A stretch of DNA of 64,000 bases from Pseudomonadales bacterium (GTDB taxonomy: Bacteria > Pseudomonadota > Gammaproteobacteria > Pseudomonadales > Halieaceae): positions 110,687-174,686 of the forward strand of contig JACKNV010000007.1 of NCBI GenBank assembly GCA_024234735.1, read 5' to 3'. The notes under the pieces were generated by a model. The model saw nothing but the letters and a program-made list of their open reading frames with translations. It searched no databases and was not told where the DNA came from. Shown piece by piece: positions 36,258 to 45,591 of this stretch. The translations under genes were made by a program, and so were the position numbers. Position 1 is the first letter of the stretch. Each line of letters starts with the position of its first letter.

Positions 36258-37537
36258 CAACGCTGCGGGGACAGGTTTTGAGCAATCATTCCACTGCTGG
36301 TAACGCGAGCGCGACGACTGCAAGCACGCCGCCGAACTGGGACAAGATCGACGTCGAGGCCGCCGCCAGCCTGGAACTGCTCGGCAAGCAGAACCGCGGC
36401 TTTCTCGAGGTAACCCTGACCAATCATTCGGACGGGTCCTTGCAGGCGGGGCCGCGCGGGGAACTGGCGCTGTCCTACAAAGTACTGGATGTCGATGGCC
36501 AGCAGCTGCCGGTGGACGGGATTCGCACCCCGCTGGATGGCCCCGTGCCCGCCGGCGGCAGCCACCGGCAGAAAATCGCGGTCATCATTCCCCGCGACCG
36601 CCTCTCCAGCGTCGCGGCTGTCCGGGTCGGCCTGGTCATGGAAGGCCAGTACTGGGTGGAGCAGCGCAACCCCGGGCACCCCGCCACGGTACAACTGCTC
36701 ACCAGGGAGGACCTCTCCCCTGCCGAGGCCCGTTTGGCAGCCGCCAGCCAGATCTGGCCACAGCACCAGGGCAACGGCCTGCGCTGGCCCTACGGGCCGA
36801 TGATGGTGTCCGAACACCACAGGCTGTTCTATATCCCGGTAGCCAAGTGCGCCTGCACTTCGTTGAAGTCCATGATGGTCCGGCTGGCGGGGATCCAGCA
36901 GGCGGAAATCGCCATGGAGCTGGGAGTGCACCTGGTCACCGACCGCTTCAATACGGGGGTGCAGCTCAAGGACAAACCCATCGACCTGGCGCGAGACATT
37001 CTCGCTTCGGACGAGTATTTCAAGTTCAGCGTGATCCGCGATCCCTTCGAGCGGCTGGTCAGCGCCTACCTGGAGAAATTTGTCTACAAACGCCACAGCC
37101 AGCGCAACCTGTTGCACACCCGGCAGGTGATCGCCGCGGTGCAGGGCCGCGCAGACATCGACCTGCAGCGCGGTATCAGCTTCGATGAGTTCCTGGCTTA
37201 CATCCTGCAGCAGGACCCGTTCGAGCTGGATGCCCACTGGCGGCCGCAACACCTGTACTTCCGCGGCGTACCGCATATCAGCCGCATTTTCCGTCTGGAA
37301 GACATCGGCCAGCTGCAAGCTTACCTGCTGCAAAACCACGATGTGCGACTGGGACTGGGGCACGAGAATCGCACCGCGAAATCGAATGAGATACTCCCCG
37401 CTGCCGCGACACTGACGGCAACCGAGTTCGATCAACTGGCGGCCATCGACCCGGATTCATTCAAGGCGAGCCAGCACCTGGCGGCCATCCGCACTTACTA
37501 TAGTGAGGATTTTGCGTTCTACGAACGCGCCGGTTAG
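36254..37537 (+). CDS. Sulfotransferase (family 2-like) with N-terminal beta-sandwich domain
   Basis: The protein is 427 aa. Residues about 45-150 look like an immunoglobulin-like beta-sandwich (FLEVTLTNHSDGSL, then VGLVMEGQYWVEQ), reminiscent of carbohydrate-recognition modules in polysaccharide proteins. The sulfotransferase domain follows: 5'-phosphosulfate loop YIPVAKCACTSLKSMM (193-208) and 3'-phosphate motif VIRDPFERLVSAYLEKF (260-276). It should move sulfate from PAPS to a sugar; the acceptor is unknown. It is coupled to atl by ATGA, and its stop overlaps the stop of the convergent gene by three bases. Confidence 0.8.
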   Translation: MTTLRGQVLSNHSTAGNASATTASTPPNWDKIDVEAAASLELLGKQNRGFLEVTLTNHSDGSLQAGPRGELALSYKVLDVDGQQLPVDGIRTPLDGPVPAGGSHRQKIAVIIPRDRLSSVAAVRVGLVMEGQYWVEQRNPGHPATVQLLTREDLSPAEARLAAASQIWPQHQGNGLRWPYGPMMVSEHHRLFYIPVAKCACTSLKSMMVRLAGIQQAEIAMELGVHLVTDRFNTGVQLKDKPIDLARDILASDEYFKFSVIRDPFERLVSAYLEKFVYKRHSQRNLLHTRQVIAAVQGRADIDLQRGISFDEFLAYILQQDPFELDAHWRPQHLYFRGVPHISRIFRLEDIGQLQAYLLQNHDVRLGLGHENRTAKSNEILPAAATLTATEFDQLAAIDPDSFKASQHLAAIRTYYSEDFAFYERAG

Positions 37538-38418
37538 ATCTCCCAGAAATCCGCCGGTTTCCCGAACGCCTGCAGAAAGCGCCGGGCGTCGGGCGCAACC
37601 TGCTCGCGAACCATCGCCAGCGAACGGGCATCCCACTGGATCGGGCGCTTGAAGGGGCGGCGCAACCCCAGGGGAATGAGCAGGCGATCCTGTTGCTCCG
37701 GGTTGAGGCGGGCCAGCTTGAACCCGGTCCAGGGTTTGCTGCGGATATGACGCAATATCCGCGAGTCGTAGTACTTCGAGCTGCCCCGGTTGAGGCGCGG
37801 CGCCTGCTGCACCCGAAACCCGCTGTCCACGCCCAGGTGCCTGAAGCACTTTGCCATTTCCGCCTGCGGATCGGCCTTCAGGTCCTCGAGGAAGATCACC
37901 CGGATGGATTGCTCGCCGAAGGCCGCCAGGTATTTCGATATGCGGGCAAAAAACTGCGAATCCTTGATCATCTGCGGAAACATCTCCAGGTTTTCGGCCA
38001 GTGAGTAGGGCGCGTTGAGGCCGAACTTCACCCCGCTGTGATGCATTTCCCGGTAGCTCGACTCGATCCGGCGCAGCGGGTTCCTGGCGATGAAAATAAA
38101 CCGGCAGGCGGGGTTGTTGTCGCGGATGCGTGCTATCGAGATATCTTCCTTCTGGTAACCCGAGTAGTTGACGCTGCCCTCCCCCAGCAGCTGCCCCGGC
38201 AGGGCCGGTGAAAAATGCTGGATGTAATCCGCCTGCTTGGCCGGGAAGTCGTCGGAGCTGAAGTACCAGGGCTCCTTCAGCTCGGGAATATAGATGTCCG
38301 GATGCTGCGCCAGCATGGCACACAAGGTAGTCGTGCCACACTTGCTGAACCCGGGAACCAGGAAGTCGATTGTAATCATGCCGGCTGTCGCTGCCTCATT
38401 GAGTGGTTCGCCTGTCAT
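37534..38418 (-). CDS. PAPS-dependent sulfotransferase, tandem copy A
   Basis: The protein is 294 aa from the ATG at 38418, which overlaps the previous stop (ATGA); the ATG at 38379 (MITIDFLVPG) is where its paralogue starts and is also possible. The 5'-PSB loop PGFSKCGTTTL has Lys26. The 3'-PB motif ARNPLRRIESSYREM begins near residue 111. It belongs to the Sulfotransfer_1 superfamily, without signal peptide or membrane segment. It is the clear duplicate of the gene at 38415-39260 and lies downstream in the same operon. Confidence 0.87.
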   Translation of the reverse strand: MTGEPLNEAATAGMITIDFLVPGFSKCGTTTLCAMLAQHPDIYIPELKEPWYFSSDDFPAKQADYIQHFSPALPGQLLGEGSVNYSGYQKEDISIARIRDNNPACRFIFIARNPLRRIESSYREMHHSGVKFGLNAPYSLAENLEMFPQMIKDSQFFARISKYLAAFGEQSIRVIFLEDLKADPQAEMAKCFRHLGVDSGFRVQQAPRLNRGSSKYYDSRILRHIRSKPWTGFKLARLNPEQQDRLLIPLGLRRPFKRPIQWDARSLAMVREQVAPDARRFLQAFGKPADFWEI

Positions 38419-39260
38419 AACTGCCAGAAATCCTCTGGCTTGCCAAAGTACCGCAGGAACCTGCGCGCATCGGGGACCACGCTCTGGCGAACCATGGCGA
38501 GGGAGCACTCGTCCCATTGCACCGGCCCGGCAAAAGCCCGTCGCAGGCCCACCGGCCTGAACAGGCGGTCCTGCTGCTCACGGGTGAAGCGGTTCAACAG
38601 CGGCGCGAGCCAGGGTGTTGCCCGCAGCCTGCGCAGGCCCGCCGTGTCATACAACTTGGATCCGCCCTCGTTCAATGGCGGCAGCGGCCGCACCGTGAAA
38701 CCGCTATCCACACCCAGGTGACGGAAACACTTCTCCATTTCGCGCTGGGGATCTTGCCGCAGGTCTTCCAGGAACAGCACCAGGACGGACTGGGGACCAA
38801 ACGCTTTCAGGTAGCCGCCTATCCGCTGGTAGAACATCGAATCCCTGATCATCTGCGGAAATCGCTCGAGGCACCCGGCGAGGTCGAAGGGTGCGTTGAC
38901 GCCGAACATGACACCACTGTGGTGCATCTCGCGATAGCTGGACTCGATCCGCCGCAGCGGGTTCCTGGCCAGGAAGATAAAGCGGCAGCGCGGATTGTGC
39001 TCACGTATGCGCGCAATGGACACCGCCTCGTCCTCGTAGGTGCTGTAGCTCTGGCTGCCCTCCCCGAGCAACTGCCCGGGACGCGCCGCGGCAAAGTGAC
39101 GGGCATAGCCGGGTGCGCGCGGGACGTAATGTTTGGAGCTGAAATACCAGGGCTCCTTGAGTTCAGGCAGGTACAGTTGCGGATGCTGCGCCAGCAGGGC
39201 ACACAGGCTGGTGGTGCCACATTTGCTGAATCCCGGCACCAGGAAATCCACGGTAATCAT
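38415..39260 (-). CDS. PAPS-dependent sulfotransferase, tandem copy B
   Basis: The protein is 281 aa. It shares almost every motif with copy A: PGFSKCGTTSLCALLAQHP (Lys13), ELKEPWYFSS, then ARNPLRRIESSYREMHHSG and CFRHLGVDSGF. The two copies differ most in the central and C-terminal parts that would contact the acceptor, so they may sulfate different positions or sugars. It begins 15 bases after the methyltransferase stop. Confidence 0.87.
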   Translation of the reverse strand: MITVDFLVPGFSKCGTTSLCALLAQHPQLYLPELKEPWYFSSKHYVPRAPGYARHFAAARPGQLLGEGSQSYSTYEDEAVSIARIREHNPRCRFIFLARNPLRRIESSYREMHHSGVMFGVNAPFDLAGCLERFPQMIRDSMFYQRIGGYLKAFGPQSVLVLFLEDLRQDPQREMEKCFRHLGVDSGFTVRPLPPLNEGGSKLYDTAGLRRLRATPWLAPLLNRFTREQQDRLFRPVGLRRAFAGPVQWDECSLAMVRQSVVPDARRFLRYFGKPEDFWQL

Positions 39261-39275
39261 TTCCCAGCACGCACC

Positions 39276-40055
39276 TCAGCCGGGTTTGCGCGCCACGATG
39301 GACTGTGACTTGGGTAGCAACTGGTTGAGGGCATCGCGAATCCTGTGCCCCTGGGGGTGGCGCTGCAGCTCGTGCCACAGCCGCGTCCAGTGATCGGGAA
39401 TGGGATGTGGGTTGTCCAGGGGCAATCCGGAATCCGGCTCACAGGTAAGCCAGGCCAGCGGCCAGTAAATGCTCTCGAAACACCCGACAAAGCGCTGGTT
39501 TTCCACCACCAGCCCCGCCGTCTCAACCAGGTTGCGAAACGCATCGGCGCTGAAGGTGCGTATGTGGTTGGGCTCCTCGAAGTACTGCGGTGGCGCCGTG
39601 GCCGCCACCAGTTGCTCCGAGCGGGCATCGGGCACGGTGAGCAGCAGGCGCCCGCCGGGCCTGGCCACCCGAACCAACTCCGCCAGGAACGCCCCGGGGT
39701 CGGGCACGTGCTCCAGCACTTCAGTGCAGATCACCAGGTCCCCGGCGCCGTCGGCCAGGGGGATGGGGTCGCATTCCGACAGTATCCCGTGGTGGGCCCG
39801 GGCCGCCGAGCCGGCAATCTTGGCCGACGTTTTCGCCAGTGCCGCTTCACTGCGATCGATGTAGATCACCTCGGCGCCCTGCCTGGCGCAAAAATGGATG
39901 AATACGCCGTCGCCACAGCCCACGTCGATTACCGTGTCCGCAGCGGTGACGGGCAGACCGCGGGTGAGCTCGCCGGTCTGGCTGTTCATCCAGCCGTCCA
40001 GCCCCCGGTCACGCCAGCCGATCGGGCCCGCCTTGGGCCTGCTGTCATCTGTCAT
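39276..40055 (-). CDS. Class I SAM-dependent methyltransferase, copy 1
   Basis: The protein is 259 aa. The SAM-binding motif I is TVIDVGCGDG (41-50), with the acidic residue of motif II at YIDRSEAAL and motif post-I CTEVLEHVPDPG. It is closely similar to the methyltransferase at 46976-47755 along the whole length. In this setting a sugar O-methyl, or a regulatory chain-ending, role is plausible. The substrate is unknown. Confidence 0.85.
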   Translation of the reverse strand: MTDDSRPKAGPIGWRDRGLDGWMNSQTGELTRGLPVTAADTVIDVGCGDGVFIHFCARQGAEVIYIDRSEAALAKTSAKIAGSAARAHHGILSECDPIPLADGAGDLVICTEVLEHVPDPGAFLAELVRVARPGGRLLLTVPDARSEQLVAATAPPQYFEEPNHIRTFSADAFRNLVETAGLVVENQRFVGCFESIYWPLAWLTCEPDSGLPLDNPHPIPDHWTRLWHELQRHPQGHRIRDALNQLLPKSQSIVARKPG

Positions 40056-40070
40056 AAGCCTTCCAGATAT

Positions 40071-41234
40071 TCATGCGGGGCTGCTCGCCGCGGCGGCCGC
40101 CGCCCGGGCGGCCAGCCGCCGCGTTTCCATTTTTTGCGCTATGGCGACTCCCCGGCGGCGCAGGGGGACCTCCAGGACGCGATAATTGAGTTCGCTCAGG
40201 GCCAGCAACAGAACCAGCGCGGTGGCCAGGAACTCCCAGGTATAGGCAGCATTGAAACGGGTACCCGCCGGCTCCAGCCGCAGCCAGATTTCCCGCGTCA
40301 GGAAGTAACTGGGTATATGGATCAGATACAGGGCGTAGGAGCGGGTGCCCACCCACAGCAGCGGCGCCCTGAGCCAGCGCGGCCGGGCAAAATAGTCCTG
40401 GTCATGGGAGGCAATGAATACCAGCAGGCCGGCCAGGCAGGTCACCAGGGCGTAACCGTACTCGATGATCTCCAGGCCGGGCGCGCCCACCAAGGCCAGG
40501 GCACCCACCAGCAGGAGCACGGCCGCCACGGACGCCGCCGGGTGCCGCAAAAAGCGCGGCCGGAACAGTCGATAGGAGGGATATTGCTGCCACAACGCGA
40601 GCAGCACGCCGAGGAACAGGGCATCGGTGCGCACCAGCGCCAGCAGCGCGGTATCGCGCTGCAGGAACAACTGGGGTATGACCAGCGCTGCCAGCAGCAG
40701 GGGCAGCTTGCCGCGACTGACGAACACCAGCAGTGGCAACAGCAGGTAAAACTGCTCCTCCAGTGACAGGCTCCAGTACACGAAAGCCGCACCGGAAAAA
40801 GCCTCGCCGAATACCCGGGCGACGTGGAAGTTGGCAATCTGCAGGGCCGCCGCGACCACCATCTCGACGTTGTTGGTCACGCTGCCCCAGGCACCCGAGC
40901 GATTGAAAAATACCGAGGCGAGCAGGATTATCGCCAGCCAGGTCCAGGCCGAGGGTAACAGGCGCCAGCATCGACGCACCCAGAACACCAGGGTCACTCC
41001 GACGTAGGCCTGCCGGTCGCCGGCACCGCGCAGGCGCGGCACCAGGTCCCTGGCAATGACGAAACCCGAGATGGCGAAAAACAGGTCGACCCCGGTCCAA
41101 CCGCCAAAGTAGCGATAGAAGGATTCAAGCGCCGGCGTGTTCCAGGCAAACAGGTTGAAATGCATGTGCTCCACGATCACCAGGATCACGGCAAAGGCGC
41201 GCAGTACCTCGATGTCGTCGATGCGTTTTTTCAT
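40071..41234 (-). CDS. Membrane acyltransferase (acyltransferase 3 / OafA type), copy 1
   Basis: The protein is 387 aa, with about ten membrane segments. It starts MKKRIDDIEVLRAFAV; the conserved His in IVEHMHF, and the GVDLFFAISGFVIAR and YWSLSLEEQFYLLLPLLVF motifs of the OafA/YrhL family are present. Such proteins add acetyl or other acyl groups to sugars. It is paralogous to the divergent gene at 43811. Confidence 0.88.
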   Translation of the reverse strand: MKKRIDDIEVLRAFAVILVIVEHMHFNLFAWNTPALESFYRYFGGWTGVDLFFAISGFVIARDLVPRLRGAGDRQAYVGVTLVFWVRRCWRLLPSAWTWLAIILLASVFFNRSGAWGSVTNNVEMVVAAALQIANFHVARVFGEAFSGAAFVYWSLSLEEQFYLLLPLLVFVSRGKLPLLLAALVIPQLFLQRDTALLALVRTDALFLGVLLALWQQYPSYRLFRPRFLRHPAASVAAVLLLVGALALVGAPGLEIIEYGYALVTCLAGLLVFIASHDQDYFARPRWLRAPLLWVGTRSYALYLIHIPSYFLTREIWLRLEPAGTRFNAAYTWEFLATALVLLLALSELNYRVLEVPLRRRGVAIAQKMETRRLAARAAAAAASSPA

Positions 41235-41239
41235 GGCCG

Positions 41240-43600
41240 CTATTGTGCCCTATCGCGGCCTGCGACGCGCCCCGGGATAGCGGTCCCCGCCGCTCCCCTG
41301 CGGCGTACGCGCGGCCACAGCAGGCACCCGAGCAGGGCGCAGCCACTGGCCAGGCTCAGGACCAGGCCGACTCGAAAACTCCAGGGCTCGAATACCAGCT
41401 CCACGGTATGCTCCCCGGCCGGCAGGTAAATTGCCTTGCCCAGCAGCTGGGCGCTGTAAACCGGGGTGCGGGCGCCGTCCAGGTAGGCGTGCCAGCCCGG
41501 GTAATTGGCATCGGCCAGGTACAGCCAGACCGGGCTGCTACTACCCGCTGTGAGCACATAGCGGTCGGAACGCTCCCGCAGCAGCGTCATGTGCTGCTCC
41601 CCGCGGGGCAGCCGCGCGCTCGCCGGCACCTGCCCTCCGCCCAGTTCCACCACCAGCGCGCGCCGCTCGAGGTTTGCCAGGGCGGCAGCCGCCTGCTGCG
41701 CATCGCCCACGAACACCGCCTCGTCAAAAAACTGGAAGCGCGGGTAAGCTGCCGGGTTCTCAACGATACGCACCTGCAGCGCCTCGTCGGCAAACGCCTC
41801 TTCAAACCCCGGCATGGCAAAGTGTTGCCCCACGGTCAGGTACTTGACCGCGGCAAAGTCCAGCAACCGCAGACCCGCTGTCTTTTCTTCACCAGCCCCC
41901 AGTTCGGCATCCAGCAGCTGCTCCGCGAGTACATGGCGCTGCAGTCCGAGCGCCAGGTTGCCCGACACCGAGGCAACGCCCCACAGCGCATTGGCGGCTG
42001 GAGACACCGCCTGCAGCAGGGTGCTCAGGCCTTCCTCCACCTCCGGGGATTTGGGGTGCAGCAGTGCATAGGTCCTGACATAGGTGCGGTCGGCAAACTT
42101 GAAGTCACGCAACCGGGGGTCCCGCTCCAGGGTCTGGATTGAGGCGGGCTTGCTGATCAGTTCTGCCGGGCCGAAGTCATAGGAATCGACCCGGTATAGC
42201 AGTATATCGGCACACAACAGCAAAACGCTGGCCAGCGGCAGCAGCGACTCCCTGGCGCCGGCCAGCGCCAGGATACATAACAGCAGCCACAACAAGGCGA
42301 TGTAGTACTGTCCTGGAGCTACCTCGGGCACATGCAGGCAGGCCAGCGCCACCAACCAGCAACACAGCCAGGCGGCGCACAGCATCACCTTGCCCCGTGT
42401 CGGGCGCCAGCCGGGACCGCCGCGAACCTGCCCCAGCCTCGCCAGTGATTCCAGGCAGATACCGCTCACCAGCGTGAAACCCACCAGCGCCACGAACAGA
42501 TAGATAAAACTCACCCGGAAGTAGCGCAGCCCGGGCACGAGGTGCCAGTCGTAGAGAACCTGGAAGATAGGGGAACCGCCGCTGCCAAAACCCAGCACCA
42601 GCAGGGCCAGTGTGGCCCACAGGTGACCCCGCGCCTGGGGCGTCATCCTGAAGAACACCAACAGGCTGAATGCCAGGCACACGAGCAGACTGCCCGCGGC
42701 GGTGAAATAGACCGTACCGGAACCCGCGCTGATATCCGGGAACACCTGCGGGTCGTTGAAGGTGTACAGGAAGCCGCGCAGGAAGGCCGCGGTGCCGGAA
42801 CTGTCCTGGGGAATGATCCCGATACCGGCGCTGCGGTGAGACTCACGGGCCAACTCCAGCAGGGGCAGCCACTGGATCGCCGACAGCCCGACAGCCAGCA
42901 GGATGGCCACTGCCAGACTGGTCAGCAGCGGCTTGCGCCGCTGCCACAGGTCCAGGCGCGACTGCCGCTGCAGCAACTGCGCCGCCAGGTATACACACAT
43001 GTAGATCAACACGCCGTGCACCAGCTGCGGGTAGCCCGACAACACCATCAGCGCCACCCCCAGGGCGAACAGGCCGGCGCTCGCCAGGTCGGCCTGCCGC
43101 AACCAGATCTGCAGCGCCCACAATACCCAGGGAATCCATGCCATGGTACTGGCCACCGCAAGGTTGTTGACGCCGCCGATCCACAGCGTGCTGAAGGCCA
43201 GCGCCAGGCTGGCGAAGGCTGCTGCGCCGGGTCGGCAAGCACAGCTACGCGCCAGCCCGTAGGCTCCGCCGGCGCCCAGCACCATACACAGGAACTGGTT
43301 TACATTGTAGGCTGCCACCGGCGTCAACAGCCACGCCAGCAGCAGATGCAGGGGGTTGGCGAACCCACCCTGCCCCTCGGCGAAAATGGGATGCCCGCCA
43401 TAGATACTGGTGGTCCACAGCAAGCCGGTATCGCCCTGCAGGGCACTGGCGAGCATGTGCATCAGCGCGATCCCCAGGGACACGCCCTCCGCGTGTATCT
43501 GGGTTTGCTGCTGGAACAGCACCGGGGAGTAGAACAATACCGGCATGGCGACAAGGGGCAGCAGCCAGGGCCAGTTGCGGCAAGGGGAGCGGGCGTTCAC
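41240..43600 (-). CDS. YfhO-type polytopic membrane protein (probable GT-C glycosyltransferase)
   Basis: The protein is 786 aa from GTG at 43600. About a dozen or more membrane segments occupy residues 12 to 480, with a short acidic periplasmic region after the first. A large soluble region (about 490-745) is followed by a last hydrophobic segment near 752-775. This layout and AVKYLTVGQHFAMPGFEEAF plus YLADANYPGWHAYLDG are typical of YfhO (PF09586), a family linked to lipid-dependent glycosylation. Donor and acceptor are not known. Confidence 0.8.
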   Translation of the reverse strand: MNARSPCRNWPWLLPLVAMPVLFYSPVLFQQQTQIHAEGVSLGIALMHMLASALQGDTGLLWTTSIYGGHPIFAEGQGGFANPLHLLLAWLLTPVAAYNVNQFLCMVLGAGGAYGLARSCACRPGAAAFASLALAFSTLWIGGVNNLAVASTMAWIPWVLWALQIWLRQADLASAGLFALGVALMVLSGYPQLVHGVLIYMCVYLAAQLLQRQSRLDLWQRRKPLLTSLAVAILLAVGLSAIQWLPLLELARESHRSAGIGIIPQDSSGTAAFLRGFLYTFNDPQVFPDISAGSGTVYFTAAGSLLVCLAFSLLVFFRMTPQARGHLWATLALLVLGFGSGGSPIFQVLYDWHLVPGLRYFRVSFIYLFVALVGFTLVSGICLESLARLGQVRGGPGWRPTRGKVMLCAAWLCCWLVALACLHVPEVAPGQYYIALLWLLLCILALAGARESLLPLASVLLLCADILLYRVDSYDFGPAELISKPASIQTLERDPRLRDFKFADRTYVRTYALLHPKSPEVEEGLSTLLQAVSPAANALWGVASVSGNLALGLQRHVLAEQLLDAELGAGEEKTAGLRLLDFAAVKYLTVGQHFAMPGFEEAFADEALQVRIVENPAAYPRFQFFDEAVFVGDAQQAAAALANLERRALVVELGGGQVPASARLPRGEQHMTLLRERSDRYVLTAGSSSPVWLYLADANYPGWHAYLDGARTPVYSAQLLGKAIYLPAGEHTVELVFEPWSFRVGLVLSLASGCALLGCLLWPRVRRRGAAGTAIPGRVAGRDRAQ

Positions 43601-43810
43601 GGGCCTACCGGGAGCCGCTGACGGTAACGCACGGGAACACGGTTATCCCCACCTGAGGCCGTTGCACTTTTCTTGGCACCGACTAGCCCGTAATATCGGC
43701 GTGTCCGCCATAACCATAAACCCTGGCCCTGGATAAACTCCGGCGGATACTGCTGATATGCGGCCCACCAGCGCCGGATACTATCACACTTGACCCCGGG
43801 TAATTCGACA

Positions 43811-45007
43811 ATGAGCTCCAGGAACAGTGACATCGAAGTGCTGCGAGGCATTGCCGTGATCTACGTGGTCGTCTATCACGCCTACGGCAACCTGATCACC
43901 TGGAAAACCCCCGAGCTTAACGCCGTATTTCGCTACTTCAGCGGCTGGTCCGGGGTAGACCTGTTCTTCGTCATCTCCGGCTTCGTGATCGCCCGCAGCC
44001 TGGTACCGGCGCTGGCGGACTGCCGCGACCGGCAACAGTTCTGGACCACCAGCATCGCTTTCTGGATAAGGCGCTACTGGCGCCTGCTGCCCTCCGCGTG
44101 GCTGTGGGTCGGCCTGGTGTGGCTGTGCTGCCTGTTGTTCAACTCCTCGGGTGCTTTCGGCAGCTTCAAGGTGAACTTCGAGGGAGGGCTGAGCGCGATT
44201 CTGCAGGTCGCCAACCTGCACCTGGCCGCCACCTTTGGCACCCCCGGCGGCGCCGGCGCCCTGTTCCACCTGTGGAGCCTCTCCCTGGAGGAGCAATTCT
44301 ACCTGCTGCTGCCGATCGCCATCCTGGTGAGCGGCCGCTGGCTGCCCTATGTACTGGGTGCGGCGGTACTGCTGCAACTCGCCTCGACCCGCGCGGGGTT
44401 GTACGAAATGCTGCTGCGCACCGACGGTATCCTGCTCGGCGTGCTGCTGGCGATAGGCTCCCGCAGCGAAGCATATCGGCTGTTCGAGCCCGTGTTCCTG
44501 AAACGAAGCCGGCTGTTGAAACTGCTAACACTCACAATCCTGCTGTCATCCCTGGCAGTCATGGGCAGTGAACACCTCGACATTGTCAGTCACCGGGTCT
44601 CGATGATTACCGTGATTTCGCTGCTACTGGTGTTCATCGCTTCCTACGACGGCGACTACCTGATGCGCAAGGGACCGCTGAAAAGCCTGCTCACCTGGGT
44701 GGGCGCGCGCTCCTATGCCATCTACCTGATCCACATCCCGGCCTTCTGCCTGGCCCGGGAAATCTGGTACCGGATCGGCCAGCCGGCCACTCCCAGCTTC
44801 AACCCCGCCTACCTGGATCAGCTGGTGCTGACCGCGCTGGTGTTGATTCTCCTGCTCAGCGAGCTGAACTACCGCCTGGTGGAGATGCCGCTGCGCCTGA
44901 AAGGGCGGGCACTCTCCCAACGGATCCTGGCCGCCGAGCAGGAACAGGTGCCGTCGCGCGGTGCCGCGGCGCCGCCGGACAGTCCCGACCGCCCTCAGCA
45001 GCCGTAA
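43811..45007 (+). CDS. Membrane acyltransferase (acyltransferase 3 / OafA type), copy 2
   Basis: The protein is 398 aa from the ATG at 43811. It carries the same motifs as the copy at 40071: DIEVLRGIAVIYVVVYHAYGN, GVDLFFVISGFVIARS and LWSLSLEEQFYLLLPIAI. It stands on the opposite strand to its neighbours and has its own upstream region of about 210 bases shared with the YfhO gene. It overlaps the convergent gene by 13 bases. Confidence 0.88.
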   Translation: MSSRNSDIEVLRGIAVIYVVVYHAYGNLITWKTPELNAVFRYFSGWSGVDLFFVISGFVIARSLVPALADCRDRQQFWTTSIAFWIRRYWRLLPSAWLWVGLVWLCCLLFNSSGAFGSFKVNFEGGLSAILQVANLHLAATFGTPGGAGALFHLWSLSLEEQFYLLLPIAILVSGRWLPYVLGAAVLLQLASTRAGLYEMLLRTDGILLGVLLAIGSRSEAYRLFEPVFLKRSRLLKLLTLTILLSSLAVMGSEHLDIVSHRVSMITVISLLLVFIASYDGDYLMRKGPLKSLLTWVGARSYAIYLIHIPAFCLAREIWYRIGQPATPSFNPAYLDQLVLTALVLILLLSELNYRLVEMPLRLKGRALSQRILAAEQEQVPSRGAAAPPDSPDRPQQP

Positions 45008-45591
45008 TCGCTCGGCGGCGGCTGGCCATCGCGGAAGGGGTCGGTCAACTCGTCCGAGTAGGCCTGCATCAGCAGGCGTTGCCTGGGCAGGAAATGACGG
45101 CGGAAAAAACGACTGAATCCCGCCAGTACCTCACCCCGCGGCGTGAGCCTGACACAATCCCCGTCGATGACGATGGTCCCGGAGGCCTGCTGCTCGGTGA
45201 GCCGCACATCCACCAGGCGGTGCTCTTTCACGTATTCGCGGGTGAAGACGTCCTCGAAGCTGGCCAGCTGGATGCCACCACCGCGCTGAGCCAGTTTTTC
45301 AAGAATATAGAAGGACAGGGAGCGATCGATCAGGGTGGGAACCGATATCGCCAGCGCATAGCCGACCAGCAGCCAGATAAGCACCAGCTGGCATTTCTCG
45401 AAGGGGTTGAAAACGCGGAAACTGCGCAGGCCGAACAGGGCGCCAGCCGCGACCAGGGCCGCCAGGACCACATCCTGCAGGGCATCGTAAAACACCACAT
45501 CGACGCGCAAATAGCGGGTGTGCACCAGGTACACGGCGAGCAGTAGCCCGAGAAACAGTGCACTGGCAAGCGCCGCGCGAACAATTTTCAT
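44995..45591 (-). CDS. Membrane protein with winged-helix-like C-terminus, next to gtrA
   Basis: The protein is 198 aa. Transmembrane segments are at about 5-24, 38-58 and 67-88, then a soluble tail. The tail pattern (DRSLSFYILEKLAQ at 89-102, VDVRLTEQQASGTIVI, VRLTPRGEVLAGFSRFF) looks like a winged helix with an RLxEQxxSG and LTxxG signature. I know no firm name for the family. It is coupled to gtrA by ATGA, so it probably acts with the GtrA/GtrB pair, perhaps as a regulator or subunit. Confidence 0.7.
   Translation of the reverse strand: MKIVRAALASALFLGLLLAVYLVHTRYLRVDVVFYDALQDVVLAALVAAGALFGLRSFRVFNPFEKCQLVLIWLLVGYALAISVPTLIDRSLSFYILEKLAQRGGGIQLASFEDVFTREYVKEHRLVDVRLTEQQASGTIVIDGDCVRLTPRGEVLAGFSRFFRRHFLPRQRLLMQAYSDELTDPFRDGQPPPSDYGC

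Noticed and set aside
36011..37435. Minus-strand open frame of about 474 codons opposite the 36254 sulfotransferase
   Set aside because: The plus strand has clear sulfotransferase motifs and an ATGA-coupled start; the opposite frame shows none.
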